In this document: one piece after another, positions 25,703 to 34,698 of the stretch
How positions within the stretch are numbered: position 1 is the stretch's first letter
Layout of the letters: each line of letters opens with the position of its first letter
Assembly: GCF_003001815.1 (NCBI RefSeq)
Contig: NZ_PVMZ01000033.1
Coordinates: 25,296 to 89,295 of the forward strand
Direction of reading: 5' to 3'
Source of the DNA: Actinoplanes italicus
Lineage (GTDB): Bacteria > Actinomycetota > Actinomycetes > Mycobacteriales > Micromonosporaceae
Length of the DNA: 64,000 nucleotides
Program-made: the position numbers and the translations under genes
Notes under the pieces: generated by a model
What the model was told of the DNA's origin: nothing
Database searches by the model: none
What the model saw: the letters and a program-made list of their open reading frames with translations, nothing else

Positions 25703-26845
25703 TCAGCGGTTGCGCAGGACCTCGTCGAGGATCCGGCCGGCGTCGGCGGCCTGCCGGGAACCCACTTCGTTGCCCAGGACTTGTACCAAACCACGCAGCT
25801 GGCCTTCGGTCAGGCCGGTGTTGAGCCCGATGGCGAAGTGCGACCGCAGCTGTGATTCCGTGCCCTTCAGCGTGGCCAGAGCCGCGATGGTCGCCACCTC
25901 ACGGCTGCGCCAGTCGAGGTTGTCGCGGCTGAAGATGTCGCCGAACAGGTGCGTCTTGAGGAACTCGTCGATCGCCGGCGCGAAGTCGAACATCGGGCCG
26001 GTGACCGGGGCGCCGGTGAGCTCGGTCTGGTTGTCGGTGCCGAGCTTGAGGATGTCCGTGCCTTCGGGCAGCGGGGCCGGTTCCGGACCGATCTCGTCCG
26101 TGATGCCCTTGTCCTTGCGCTGCTCCAGCACGGCCATGAAGGTGCTGATGGCGTTGAGGCTGCGGGGGAAGCCGGCGTAGGCGTACATCTGCACCAGCAC
26201 TTCCTTGACCTGGTTGACCGTCACCCCGGTGTCCAGGCCTTTGTTCAGCGCGGTGGTCAGCCGGGGCAGGTCGCCACTCGCGGTGAACGCGCCGATCATG
26301 GCTACCGCTGCGTGCTGTTCGCTCAGCTCGCCGGTCTGCTGCTGGTCGTCGGCTACCTGCCCGTTGTACTGCTGGTCGGAGACGTGTTCCATCCAGGTCA
26401 CGTTCTGCCCGTCACGTACGCCGGTCAGGGCCATGTGGGTCATGGCGCTGTCGGGGGCGGCGCCGTGCCAGTGCTTCACGCCCGGCGGGCACCACACCAC
26501 GTCCCCGGCGCGGATCTCGTGAAGCGGGCCGCCCCATTGCTGGGTGCGGCCCACGCCCTCGGTCACCACGAGGCGTTGCCCGGCGGGGTGGGTGTGCCAC
26601 GCCGATCGGGCGCCGGGCTGGAACGTCACGTACGCGCCTGAGTACGGCGCGGTCTCGTTCGCGGGAAACAGGGTGTCGACGCGTACCTCGCCGGTGAAGG
26701 TGGTCGGCGAGCCGGCGGTGGAGGTCTGGTCCTGGCTGCGGGTGATCGTCTGCTTCTTCCTGCGGTCTTCCTTGTCTACGGCGGCCGCCGGAGTGCCGGC
26801 CAGAACCAGCAGCGGCAAGGCGAGTGCTGCGAGTGCTCTTCTCAT
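25703..26845 (-). CDS. Secreted cupin - carboxymuconolactone-decarboxylase-like fusion
   Basis: 380 residues. Signal peptide (MRRALAALALPLLVLAGTPAAA) then a cupin domain (about residues 45-150, with WHTHPAGQRLVVTEGVG and CPPGVKHWHGAAPDSAMTH). Two AhpD/CMD-like helical repeats follow: EQHAAVAMIGAFTASGDLPRL...VLVQMYAYAGFPRSLNA and SREVATIAALATLKGTESQLRSH...GLVQVLGNEVG. The CMD repeats lack the CxxC of peroxidase-type AhpD; the second has no Cys at all. The cupin half resembles the stand-alone cupin at 11917-12333. Start 26845 has GGAGGC upstream; the frame back to 26968 is rejected. Extracytoplasmic. Downstream of the hydrolase at 26994-27953 on the same strand. Confidence 0.87.
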   Translation of the reverse strand: MRRALAALALPLLVLAGTPAAAVDKEDRRKKQTITRSQDQTSTAGSPTTFTGEVRVDTLFPANETAPYSGAYVTFQPGARSAWHTHPAGQRLVVTEGVGRTQQWGGPLHEIRAGDVVWCPPGVKHWHGAAPDSAMTHMALTGVRDGQNVTWMEHVSDQQYNGQVADDQQQTGELSEQHAAVAMIGAFTASGDLPRLTTALNKGLDTGVTVNQVKEVLVQMYAYAGFPRSLNAISTFMAVLEQRKDKGITDEIGPEPAPLPEGTDILKLGTDNQTELTGAPVTGPMFDFAPAIDEFLKTHLFGDIFSRDNLDWRSREVATIAALATLKGTESQLRSHFAIGLNTGLTEGQLRGLVQVLGNEVGSRQAADAGRILDEVLRNR

Positions 26846-26993
26846 GGGTTGCCTCCGATCGGTCCGGGATGTGCTCGTGGTCTGCGCCGGCCACGGCGCG
26901 GGTGCCGGCGAGTGCAAACGGGGGACCGCAGACCTGCGGCGGGCCGCGACTCTGTCGCTCAAGCCCACCGCGCTGGTCGCTGCTGCTGCGGTG

Positions 26994-27953
26994 TTACTTC
27001 GCGAGGTTCTTGGTGAAGAAGGTGTCCAGGGCGTCGAAGGGGATCAGGTCGGTGCGGTCGTAGAGGTCGATGTGCCGGGCGCCGGGCACGACGACGAGGT
27101 CCTTGGGACCGGTGGCCTTGGCGTGCACGGCGTCGCTGAACCACTTCGAGTGCGCCTGGTCGCCGGTGACGAGCAGGATCGGCCGGGGCGCGATGTCGGC
27201 GAGGTGCCGCAGTTCGCCGAAGTTGATGTGCGCGGCGTCGCTGGTGATGGTGAATCCGCCGATCGACCGGGGGTGGCGGCCGCGGTCGGCGACGTAGTAC
27301 TCGAAGAACTCCGCCGTGATCGGGTCGAGGCCCTCGGCCGGGATCTCGGCCGGGAACGTCGGGCTCAGGGCCGGCTCGCCGGCGTCGACGTCGGCCCAGC
27401 GCTGCTCGGCGATACTCGCGAGGGTGTTCTGCCGGTCCTCGGCGGTGCCGCTGTCGATCCAGCCGTTGCGCTTGACGCCGCTGATGTCGTACATCGCCGA
27501 GGTGGCGACGGCCTTGATCCGCGGGTCGGCGGAGGCGGCGCTCAGCGCGAAGCCGCCGCTGCCGCAGATGCCGATCACGCCGATACGTTCGCGGTCGACG
27601 TAGCCGAGGGTGCCGAGGAAGTCGACGCCGGCGCTGAAGTCCTCGGTGAAAATCTCGGGGGAGGTGATGTGGCGGGGCTCGCCGCTGCTCTCGCCGTTGT
27701 AGGACGGGTCGAAGCCGATGACGACGAAGCCGCGGCGGGCGAGCTCGTGGGCGTACACGCCGGGGCCTTGCTCCTTGACGCCGCCGTGCGGCGGGCCGAC
27801 AACCAGCGCCGCGTGCGTGGCGGACTCGTCGAGGTCGGCGGCCCGGTACAGGTCCGCGGCGATCTCGATGCCGTAGCGGTTGCGGTACCGCACGGGCGTA
27901 CGGGTCACGCCGTCGGAAAGGACGAAGGTGTAACCATCAGACTGCAGAGGCAT
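26994..27953 (-). CDS. Alpha/beta hydrolase (YcjY/dienelactone-hydrolase-like), cytoplasmic
   Basis: 319 residues and no signal peptide. Nucleophile elbow GICGSGGFAL (about residues 149-158), His in VVPGARHIDLYDRTDLIPFDALDTFF, HGGVKEQGPGVYAHELARRGF, and TEDFSAGVDFLGTLGYVDRERIGV. It is the paralogue of the exported enzyme at 6570-7691 but keeps the usual elbow. The ATG is preceded by AAAGGAA. It is followed by the cupin-CMD gene, so the two may form an operon under dyad site F, 88 bp upstream. Substrate unknown. Confidence 0.87.
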   Translation of the reverse strand: MPLQSDGYTFVLSDGVTRTPVRYRNRYGIEIAADLYRAADLDESATHAALVVGPPHGGVKEQGPGVYAHELARRGFVVIGFDPSYNGESSGEPRHITSPEIFTEDFSAGVDFLGTLGYVDRERIGVIGICGSGGFALSAASADPRIKAVATSAMYDISGVKRNGWIDSGTAEDRQNTLASIAEQRWADVDAGEPALSPTFPAEIPAEGLDPITAEFFEYYVADRGRHPRSIGGFTITSDAAHINFGELRHLADIAPRPILLVTGDQAHSKWFSDAVHAKATGPKDLVVVPGARHIDLYDRTDLIPFDALDTFFTKNLAK

Positions 27954-28040
27954 GAGGGATGTTCCTTTCAGCGAACACCTGGCGTTCGGTTCGTATTAAG
28001 TCAAGGCCCAAGCCGACGAACGAAGAAGTCACTCTCGAAA

Positions 28041-28059
28041 GGTGTACTGACAGGGCACC
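28041..28059. promoter_or_regulatory. Dyad operator-like site F (best copy)
   Basis: GGTGTACTGACAGGGCACC, taken as consensus. It is a dyad GGTG-TA-CTG-A-CAG-GG-CACC, 88 bp upstream of the minus-strand hydrolase. CGAAGAAGTC (28021-28030) precedes it by ten bases, as at site A in mirror order. Confidence 0.65.
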
Positions 28060-28417
28060 CCACCACAGATGTCAATGCGAATGATGTGACTGCTGGGGTA
28101 CTCGTCGCCGCACTTCGGCGCAGCCCGGGCTGTGGATCGGCGGCGCGACGGTCGACCGGCGCTGAGACCGATAACGTGGCTATATCCTGCCGACCTTCAC
28201 TTTCGGTCCTCTCCTGTGGTCGCCAAGAAATTCCACGACTACTGCCGCATCCGGGCGGAGACCGTCCGCTCTTTCATCGAGTGGCATGGGTTGCCGGAAG
28301 ACCGTCATGGTCAGCGCTGCGTCTTCTTTCTGTCGGCTTTCGCCGGCAGATGATGCTGTCAACGCTGGACCCGACCCGCGATCGCGAACGGGCCGTAGTG
28401 ACCGAGGAGAGACACCG
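28060..28417. other. Gap without convincing gene
   Basis: Between site F and the sorbosone-dehydrogenase-like gene. A 73-codon plus frame (28132-28353) has no ribosome site and no recognisable family. I see nothing else. Confidence 0.4.
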
Positions 28418-29530
28418 ATGATGCGTCGACGACGGACCTTGCTGGCAGCTGTTCTGGCGGTGACTACCGTCGCTGGTTGCGGATCCGGCGGATCCGGATC
28501 TGACACCAGCGTGCCGGCGGTCACCGTCGCGACCAGCCCAGCCTCCAGTGTTGCCACCGGCAGCCCCGACCTCGACGCGGCCGAGGTTATGGCTGAGGGG
28601 TTGGACGTGCCGTGGGGTCTGGCGTTCCTGCCTGGCGGGGACGCATTGATCACCGAACGCGACTCCGGCCAGGTGCTGCGGTTGGCAGCGGGCTCCGGCC
28701 AGGCCCGGCCGGTGTTCCAGGTGCCCGGGGTGGCTGCCGTCGGCGAAGGCGGGTTGCTCGGGGTGGCGGTCTCGCCGGACTTCGCCCGCGACAATCTGGT
28801 GTACGTGTACTTCACCGCCGAACAGGACAACCGCATCGGCCGGTTCCGGCTCGACGGCGGCGACTTCGAAGTCGTCTTCGATGGCATCGCCAACGCGAGT
28901 TACCACAACGGCGGGCGCATCGCGTTCGGCCCCGACGGTCTGCTCTATGTCGGTACCGGGGATGCCGGCAACACCGCCAGCTCGCAGGACCCGGCCAGCC
29001 CGAACGGCAAGATTCTGCGTCTGACCGTGGACGGCGATCCCGCGCCCGGCAATCCGACGTCCGGGTCGCCGGTCTACAGCCTGGGTCACCGCAACGTGCA
29101 GGGACTGGCCTGGGATGCGGCCGGCAGGTTGTTCGCCACCGAGTTCGGCCAGAACGACCTCGACGAGGTGAATCTGATCGAAGCCGGCCGCAACTACGGC
29201 TGGCCCGAGGTCGAGGGGCGAGGTGGCACTGGTGGCGGACGATTCACGGATCCGCTGGTCACTTGGCAGGTTCGTGACGCGTCGCCGTCCGGCATGGCGA
29301 TCGCCGGGAACACCGCCTACGTCGCCGCGTTGCGCGGGGAACGTCTGTGGACGCTGCCGCTGGACGGCCCGGGCGTCGGGGAGCCGGTCGCTCGGCTGCA
29401 GCAGTACGGGCGGCTGCGGACCGCACAGGTCGCCCCCGACGGCGCCTTGTGGGTGACGACGTCCAACACCGACGGCCGCGGGGACGTCCGCGACGGCGAC
29501 GACCGGATCCTGCGTTTCGCCGCTCGCTGA
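28418..29530 (+). CDS. PQQ-type sugar dehydrogenase-like lipoprotein (glucose/sorbosone dehydrogenase family)
   Basis: 370 residues. Lipoprotein signal MMRRRRTLLAAVLAVTTVAGC with Cys at about residue 21, then an S/T linker and a six-bladed propeller. Seen: GLDVPWGLAFLPGGDALITERDSG, GEGGLLGVAVSPDF, YHNGGRIAFGPDGLLYVGTGDAG, GHRNVQGLAWD and FGQNDLDEVN, all hallmarks of the GSDH family. PQQ dependence is a family property and not proved here. Two adjacent ATGs occur; 28418 has GAGGAG 7 nt upstream. The frame reaching to 28286 lacks such a site. The gene ends at a strong terminator. Confidence 0.9.
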   Translation: MMRRRRTLLAAVLAVTTVAGCGSGGSGSDTSVPAVTVATSPASSVATGSPDLDAAEVMAEGLDVPWGLAFLPGGDALITERDSGQVLRLAAGSGQARPVFQVPGVAAVGEGGLLGVAVSPDFARDNLVYVYFTAEQDNRIGRFRLDGGDFEVVFDGIANASYHNGGRIAFGPDGLLYVGTGDAGNTASSQDPASPNGKILRLTVDGDPAPGNPTSGSPVYSLGHRNVQGLAWDAAGRLFATEFGQNDLDEVNLIEAGRNYGWPEVEGRGGTGGGRFTDPLVTWQVRDASPSGMAIAGNTAYVAALRGERLWTLPLDGPGVGEPVARLQQYGRLRTAQVAPDGALWVTTSNTDGRGDVRDGDDRILRFAAR

Positions 29531-29598
29531 CGGCGGGGATGCGGGAGTCATTGCCATCATTGCCCTCGGGGGAGCGGGGCGACTGCGTCCGATAACAA

Positions 29599-29632
29599 AA
29601 CCAGGCCAGGTCGTGATCGACCTGGCCTGGTT
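29599..29632. terminator. Perfect 15-bp stem terminator
   Basis: AACCAGGCCAGGTCG / TGAT loop / CGACCTGGCCTGGTT, between two convergent genes (28418-29530 plus and 29647-29892 minus). Probably bidirectional. Confidence 0.85.
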
Positions 29633-29646
29633 CCACTGTGATGGCG

Positions 29647-29892
29647 TCAGAGCGTTGCTGCGGCCGGTTCGTCAGCGGCCGCAGAACCGGAACTGCCGCT
29701 TTTCTCGGGACAGTCCCACTCGCTCGTGGACGCAGTACCGCCGTCGCCCAGCGGCACGGCTGGGCTCACCTCGGCAACAACCGGCACCGACGTTTCGGTC
29801 TGTGCCGCGGCCAGCGCGGTTCCCCCGACGCCGGCCGCGACAGCGGCGGCACCGGCCGCGACGGCCAACCCAATGACAGTTCTCATGCGCAT
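29647..29892 (-). CDS. Small secreted protein, 81 residues
   Basis: AGGAG lies 7 nt before the ATG at 29892. Residues 1-30 are a signal peptide (MRMRTVIGLAVAAGAAAVAA, ending TALAAAQ). The mature part is S/A/E-rich with one Cys (EWDCPEKSGSSGSAAADEP). No family recognised. It is divergent from the moxR operon (205-bp gap), so its product may relate to envelope stress (weak inference). The frame extends to 30039 but the upstream part is not signal-like. Confidence 0.6.
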   Translation of the reverse strand: MRMRTVIGLAVAAGAAAVAAGVGGTALAAAQTETSVPVVAEVSPAVPLGDGGTASTSEWDCPEKSGSSGSAAADEPAAATL

Positions 29893-30097
29893 CTTCTCGC
29901 TCCTGACTTTCGCACTGTCGGATGCGACCAGCAGACCAGCCGGCACCGAAAATCCCTCGAAGCTCGACCCGGTCGCGGCTTCGCCCGGCTTTCGGTGCCG
30001 GTTGCTGTCATGAGAGTCCGGGGCGGGCGCTCGGTGCATTCCCCCCAGCCCGGGCGCTCGCCCTGCCAGCTCTGCCGCAAGCCTTCAAGGGAGACTC

Positions 30098-31117
30098 ATG
30101 ACAACCACCGCATCAGATACCGACACGCGGCTGCTGGAGCAGACGCTGTTCGAGGTCAAGAAGGTCATCGTCGGTCAGGACCGGCTCGTCGAGCGGCTGA
30201 TGACCGCGCTGCTCGCCGGTGGGCACTGCCTGCTCGAAGGTGTGCCGGGTGTTGCCAAGACCCTCGCCGCGGAGACCCTGGCCATCGCGGTAGGCGGCGC
30301 CTTCCACCGCATTCAGTTCACCCCGGACCTGGTGCCCTCCGACATCCTCGGCACCCGCATCTACCGGCCCAGCCAGGAGACCTTCGACGTCGAACTCGGC
30401 CCGATCATGGCGAACCTGGTGCTCGCCGACGAGATCAACCGGGCGCCGGCCAAGGTGCAGTCGGCACTGCTGGAGGTGATGGCCGAGGGCCACATCTCGA
30501 TCGGTGGCCACACCTACCCGGTGCCCAGGCCGTTCCTGGTACTGGCCACCCAGAACCCGATCGAGAGTGAGGGCGTCTACCAGCTGCCGGAAGCGCAACG
30601 CGACCGGTTCCTGATGCGCGTCGTCGTCGGCTACCCCAGCGACGAGGACGAGCTGGGCATCCTCTACCGGATGGGCGGCCGGCGACCGACCGCCCGGCCG
30701 ATCCTGGACGCCGCTCGCCTGGAGGCGTTGCAGCAGCGCGCCCGGGACGTGTTCGTCCATCACGCGCTGGCCGAGTACGTGGTCCGGCTGGTGGTCGCCA
30801 CCCGCGATCCGGCCCGGTTCGGAGTGCCGGAGGCCGCCGGGCAACTCGCGTACGGTGCCAGCCCGCGCGCCACACTGGGCCTGGTCGCCGCCGCCCGCGC
30901 GCTCGCGCTACTGCGCGGCCGCGACTACGTGCTGCCCGGCGACGTGATCGACATCGCACCCGATGTGCTGGCCCACCGGCTGGTGCTCGCCTTCGACGCG
31001 GTCGCCGACGGCGTGCAACCCGAAACGATCGTGCACCGCCTGCTCGAGGCGGTGCCGCCACCGGTGATCGCCCCGGCCCAGCAGAACACCGGCTTCGGCC
31101 TCGGAGCCGCCGCATGA
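30098..31117 (+). CDS. MoxR-family AAA+ ATPase
   Basis: 339 residues. AAA+ with Walker A GVPGVAKT (about residues 48-55), Walker B LVLADEINRAPAK, sensor 1 LATQNPIESEGVYQLPEAQRDRF, and the lid domain with SPRATLGLVAAARALALLRGRDYVLPGDV. MoxR proteins act as chaperone-like ATPases with VWA-domain partners, which are encoded directly downstream. Start ATG with AAGGGAG upstream. Its stop overlaps the DUF58 start (ATGA). First gene of a six-gene plus-strand run to 35888. Confidence 0.93.
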   Translation: MTTTASDTDTRLLEQTLFEVKKVIVGQDRLVERLMTALLAGGHCLLEGVPGVAKTLAAETLAIAVGGAFHRIQFTPDLVPSDILGTRIYRPSQETFDVELGPIMANLVLADEINRAPAKVQSALLEVMAEGHISIGGHTYPVPRPFLVLATQNPIESEGVYQLPEAQRDRFLMRVVVGYPSDEDELGILYRMGGRRPTARPILDAARLEALQQRARDVFVHHALAEYVVRLVVATRDPARFGVPEAAGQLAYGASPRATLGLVAAARALALLRGRDYVLPGDVIDIAPDVLAHRLVLAFDAVADGVQPETIVHRLLEAVPPPVIAPAQQNTGFGLGAAA

Positions 31118-32095
31118 ACACCGGCGCGTCGATCAACGAACTCGCACCGGAACGCCGGCTGCGGCGCCTCGAACTCGTCGTCACCCGCCGCCTCGACGGC
31201 CTGCTGCACGGCTCCCATCTGGGACTGCTACCCGGACTGGGCAGCGAACCGGGCCGGCAGCCGCGAATACCGGGCCGGCGAGGACGAGGTGCGGCGCATG
31301 GACTGGGCGGTCACCGCCCGGACCACCGTGCCACACGTGCGCACCGTCGACGCCGACCGGGAACTGTCCACCTGGGTGCTCGTCGACGCCACCGCCAGCA
31401 TGGACTTCGGCACCGCCGAATACGAGAAACGCGAACTGGCCGTCGCCGCGGTCGCCGCCGTCGGGTTCCTCACCACCGGTGGCGGCAACCGGCTCGGCGC
31501 GCATCTGCTCACCGCCGACGGTGTCCGGCGGCATCCGGCACGCGTGGGGCGTACCCCGCTGCTCGGGATGCTGCGCACCCTGCTGGCCGCGCCCCGCGCC
31601 GCCGAAGCCACCGATCAGATCCCACTGGCCGACGCGATCGACGGCCTGTCTCGGGCCGTGCCGCGCCGCGGCCTGATGGTGGTCGTCTCCGACTTCCTCG
31701 ACGGCCTCGACGAGGACGGGCTCGGCCCCGGCGCGCCGGACTGGGAACGTCCGCTACGCCGGCTGGCGGCCCGGCACCAGGTGCTCGCTGTGCAGGTCAC
31801 CGACCCGCGCGAACAGGAGCTCCCCGATGTGGGCCTGCTAGCTCTTGTCGATCCGGAAAGCGGACGGCGCCGCGAGGTGCACACCGCCAGCCGCAAACTG
31901 CGCCAGCGGTACGCCGAAGCCGCCCGCCGCCAGCAGCAGAACGTCACCGACGCGGTCCGCCGGGCCGGTGCCGCCCATCTCGCCCTGAGCACCGACCGGG
32001 ACTGGATCGCCGACATCGTCCGCCACGTGTACGCCCAGCGCCGCCTCGCCCGCGGCACCCACCGACCCATGACCCCACCAGGAGCATCCGCATGA
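31114..32095 (+). pseudogene. DUF58 protein with apparent frameshift near 31258
   Basis: MoxR-linked DUF58 protein. The N-terminal 48 residues (RRLRRLELVVTRRLDGLLHG...LGSEPG) read from the ATG at 31114. The rest of the family sequence (SREYRAGEDEVRRMDW... VLVDATASMDFG ... to 32095) is in the next frame. The switch is at GGGCCGGCAGC, 31251-31261; removing one base would restore a roughly 326-residue protein. Without the switch the first frame runs on by chance into the VWA gene and gives a chimeric 642-codon ORF. Either a sequencing or assembly indel, a real mutation, or recoding. An internal ATG at 31289 could make a shorter product. Confidence 0.85.
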
Positions 32096-33042
32096 CCTGG
32101 CTCTCCCCGGAACGGCTGTGGCTGCTCGCCGCCGTCGCCGCCCTCGCCGTCGCCTACGTGATCACCCAGCGCCGCCGCAGCCGCTACGCCGTCCGCTTCA
32201 CCAACCTCAAACTGCTCGACCGGGTCGCACCGAAGCGGCCGGGCTGGCGCCGGCACGTCCCCGCCGGGCTGTTCCTGGCCATGCTCGGCCTGCTCGTCGT
32301 CGGCTTCGCCCGGCCGCAGGCCGAGGTGCAAGTGCCGCGGGAACGCGCCACCGTCCTGGTCGCCGTGGACGTGTCCCGCTCCATGCTCGCCGCCGACGTC
32401 GCCCCCGACCGGCTCACCGCCGCCAAGGACGCCGCACGCCAGTTCGTCGCCGAACTACCCGAGCAGTTCAACGTCGGCCTGGTCGGGTTCGCCGGCTCCG
32501 CGTCGGTGTTCGTGCCGCCGACCACCGACCGGGTCACCGTGAACGCCGGTGTCGACCGGCTCGCCGAAGGCGCCGCCGGGCCGGGCGGCACCGCGATCGG
32601 CGATGCCATCGCCACGTCTTTGGACGCGATCCGCACGCTGGACGCGCAGGCCGGCGAGGACGTGCCACCGGCGCGGGTGGTCGTGCTCTCCGACGGCGCC
32701 AACACCGCCGGCCAGAACCCGGACGAGGCGGCCCGGCTGGCCACCGAACTCGGCGTGCCGGTCGACTCGATCTCCTTCGGCACCGCCGCCGGGACGATCG
32801 AGGGCGGACAGGCCGTGCCCGTCGACGGTCAGACGCTGCAGGCCGTCGCGGAAACCACCGGCGGCAACTACTTCGAGGCCGGCAGCGCCGATGAGCTGCG
32901 CGCCGCCTACGCCGACATCGGCAGCTCGGTCGGCTACCAGACCGAGGTCGAAGACGTGTCGGCCCGATTCATCGGCATCGGCCTGGTCCTCGCGGTCCTG
33001 GCCGCCCTGGCCTCCCTGTTCTGGTTCGCCCGCCTGCCATAG
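32092..33042 (+). CDS. VWA-domain membrane protein (BatA-like)
   Basis: 316 residues. N-terminal TM (LWLLAAVAALAVAYVITQ), second TM (GLFLAMLGLLVVGFARP), then a von Willebrand factor A domain with MIDAS motif DVSRSMLA, GTAIGDAI and VVLSDGAN, and a C-terminal TM (IGIGLVLAVLAALASLFWFA). Typical MoxR partner. The start overlaps the DUF58 stop by ATGA with AGGAG upstream. The VWA domain probably faces outward. Confidence 0.92.
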   Translation: MTWLSPERLWLLAAVAALAVAYVITQRRRSRYAVRFTNLKLLDRVAPKRPGWRRHVPAGLFLAMLGLLVVGFARPQAEVQVPRERATVLVAVDVSRSMLAADVAPDRLTAAKDAARQFVAELPEQFNVGLVGFAGSASVFVPPTTDRVTVNAGVDRLAEGAAGPGGTAIGDAIATSLDAIRTLDAQAGEDVPPARVVVLSDGANTAGQNPDEAARLATELGVPVDSISFGTAAGTIEGGQAVPVDGQTLQAVAETTGGNYFEAGSADELRAAYADIGSSVGYQTEVEDVSARFIGIGLVLAVLAALASLFWFARLP

Positions 33043-33056
33043 AAAGGCCAACCGCC

Positions 33057-34007
33057 ATGATCAACAACGGATTGGGTACGGCACCTCGCGGCCCCGAATT
33101 CCTGTCTCCCGCCCTGTCCTCCACACCGGCTCCAGCGCTGCCGCCGTCAATCTCTGCCTCTCAGCCTCCCGTGCCTTCTGCCGTGCCCGGGCAGCGACCG
33201 CCCGGTGAGCCGGCTCCCGACCCGCACCCCGTCCAAGCCCCAACCGGCCGGCGCTGGACACGGGTGCTTGCCGGCGGCCTCGCGGTCATCGCCGTCTCGG
33301 CCGGCACCGGCGGCGTCGCCGGCTACGCCGCCGGCCGCGACAACCCGATCGAGGCGCCCCCGTACGCGGCCCCGGCACCCGCTCCCGCCGGAGTGCCCGC
33401 CGACCTGGTCGCCGCCGCGGCCCGCGCCCTGCCCGGCGTCGTCTCGGTACAGGTCCGCACCGGCTCCGGCGGAGCGTCCGGATCCGGGTTCGTCTTCGAC
33501 GACCGAGGGCACATCGTCACCAACGCCCACGTCGTCGCGGCAGGCCGCGGCGGCGGCGCGGTGAGCATCGTGGGCGCCGACGGACACCGGATCACCGCCG
33601 AGATCATCGGCACCGACGCCGGCAACGACATCGCGGTCCTGCGGGTACCCAGCGCGGCAGCACCGAATCGGCTGGAGCTCGCTGACCCGCGCACTCTGCA
33701 GGTCGGCCAGCCGGTCCTGGCCGTCGGCTCCCCGCTGGGCCTGTCCGGCACCGTCACCGCCGGCATCGTCAGCGCCACCGACCGGCCGGTACGCCTCGGC
33801 GGCAGCACCCGGCAGACCGCGGTACAGACCGACGCCTCCATCAACCCCGGCAACTCCGGCGGCCCGCTGGTCAACGCCCGCGGCGAGGTGATCGGCGTGA
33901 ACACCGCGATCGCCACCCTCGAAGGCGGCGGCAACATCGGCATCGGCTTCGCCGTACCGATCGAACGGGCCCGGCAGGTGGCCGCCACCCTGATCAGCCG
34001 TGGATAG
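33057..34007 (+). CDS. HtrA/DegP-like trypsin-fold serine protease without PDZ
   Basis: 316 residues. A Pro/Ala-rich cytoplasmic N-terminus of about 60 residues, one TM (VLAGGLAVIAVSAGTGGVAGYAA), then an S1C protease domain with inferred triad His158 (TNAHVV), Asp191 (GNDIAVLRV) and Ser267 (NPGNSGGP). The protein ends shortly after the protease domain; no PDZ domain is present, unlike classical DegP. Envelope quality control is inferred. 14 bp after the VWA gene, 7 bp before the response regulator. Confidence 0.9.
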   Translation: MINNGLGTAPRGPEFLSPALSSTPAPALPPSISASQPPVPSAVPGQRPPGEPAPDPHPVQAPTGRRWTRVLAGGLAVIAVSAGTGGVAGYAAGRDNPIEAPPYAAPAPAPAGVPADLVAAAARALPGVVSVQVRTGSGGASGSGFVFDDRGHIVTNAHVVAAGRGGGAVSIVGADGHRITAEIIGTDAGNDIAVLRVPSAAAPNRLELADPRTLQVGQPVLAVGSPLGLSGTVTAGIVSATDRPVRLGGSTRQTAVQTDASINPGNSGGPLVNARGEVIGVNTAIATLEGGGNIGIGFAVPIERARQVAATLISRG

Positions 34008-34014
34008 TCGACAG

Positions 34015-34698
34015 ATGCGCCTACTCGTCGTGGAAGACGAAGAAGACCTGGCCGAAGGCCTGCGCGTCGGGCTCACCCGCACCGGCTACGCCGTCGACGT
34101 CGCCGCCGACACCGCCCAGGCCTACGACCATCTGACCCTCAACGAGTACGACCTCATGCTGCTCGACATCAACCTGCCCGACGGCGACGGCTTCACCCTG
34201 TGCCGGCAGTTACGCGACGGTGAGGTGGACACCCCCGGCAACGGCGACCTGCGGGTACTCATGCTCACCGCCCGCAGCGGCCTCGACGACCGGGTCCGCG
34301 GCCTCGACGGCGGCGCCGACGACTACCTCGTCAAACCGTTCCACCTCGCCGAACTGCTGGCCCGGGTACGGGCGCTGCTGCGCCGTGACACCACCGGTAC
34401 CACCGCGACCCTCAGCGTCCACGGCCTCGTGCTGGACACCGCCCGCCACACGGTCACGCTCGACGGCGCACCGCTGGCGCTGACACTCAAGGAGTTCGGC
34501 GTCCTGCAATACCTGATGACCCGCCCCGGCCATGTGGTGTCCAGCGAGGAACTACTCGAGCACGTGTGGGACGCCAACACCGACCCGTTCACCCAGACGG
34601 TCCGGGTCACCGTCGGCACCCTGCGCCGCAAACTCGGCGACGGCTGGATCGACACGGTCGTCGGCCGCGGCTACCGGCTGTCGCAGGAGACGCCGTGA
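34015..34698 (+). CDS. OmpR-family response regulator
   Basis: 227 residues. Receiver domain with Asp51 (LLDINLPDGDG), LTARSG, YLVKPFHL; winged-helix domain LTLKEFGVLQYLMTRPGHVVSSEELLEHVWD. It pairs with the overlapping kinase gene (GTGA). ATG 34015 matches the family N-terminus (MRLLVVEDEEDL). A GTG at 34000 would overlap the protease gene. Neither has a clear ribosome site, so coupling is likely. Very similar to the orphan regulator at 15465-16148. Confidence 0.92.
   Translation: MRLLVVEDEEDLAEGLRVGLTRTGYAVDVAADTAQAYDHLTLNEYDLMLLDINLPDGDGFTLCRQLRDGEVDTPGNGDLRVLMLTARSGLDDRVRGLDGGADDYLVKPFHLAELLARVRALLRRDTTGTTATLSVHGLVLDTARHTVTLDGAPLALTLKEFGVLQYLMTRPGHVVSSEELLEHVWDANTDPFTQTVRVTVGTLRRKLGDGWIDTVVGRGYRLSQETP

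Noticed and set aside
28132..28353. A 73-codon plus ORF in the gap before the sorbosone-dehydrogenase-like gene
   Set aside because: No ribosome site, no family, and typical of chance open frames here.
31114..33042. A single 642-codon plus-strand ORF
   Set aside because: It is a chimera: DUF58 N-terminus, then out-of-frame arginine-rich sequence, then the true VWA protein. Family motifs show that the DUF58 body is in another frame.
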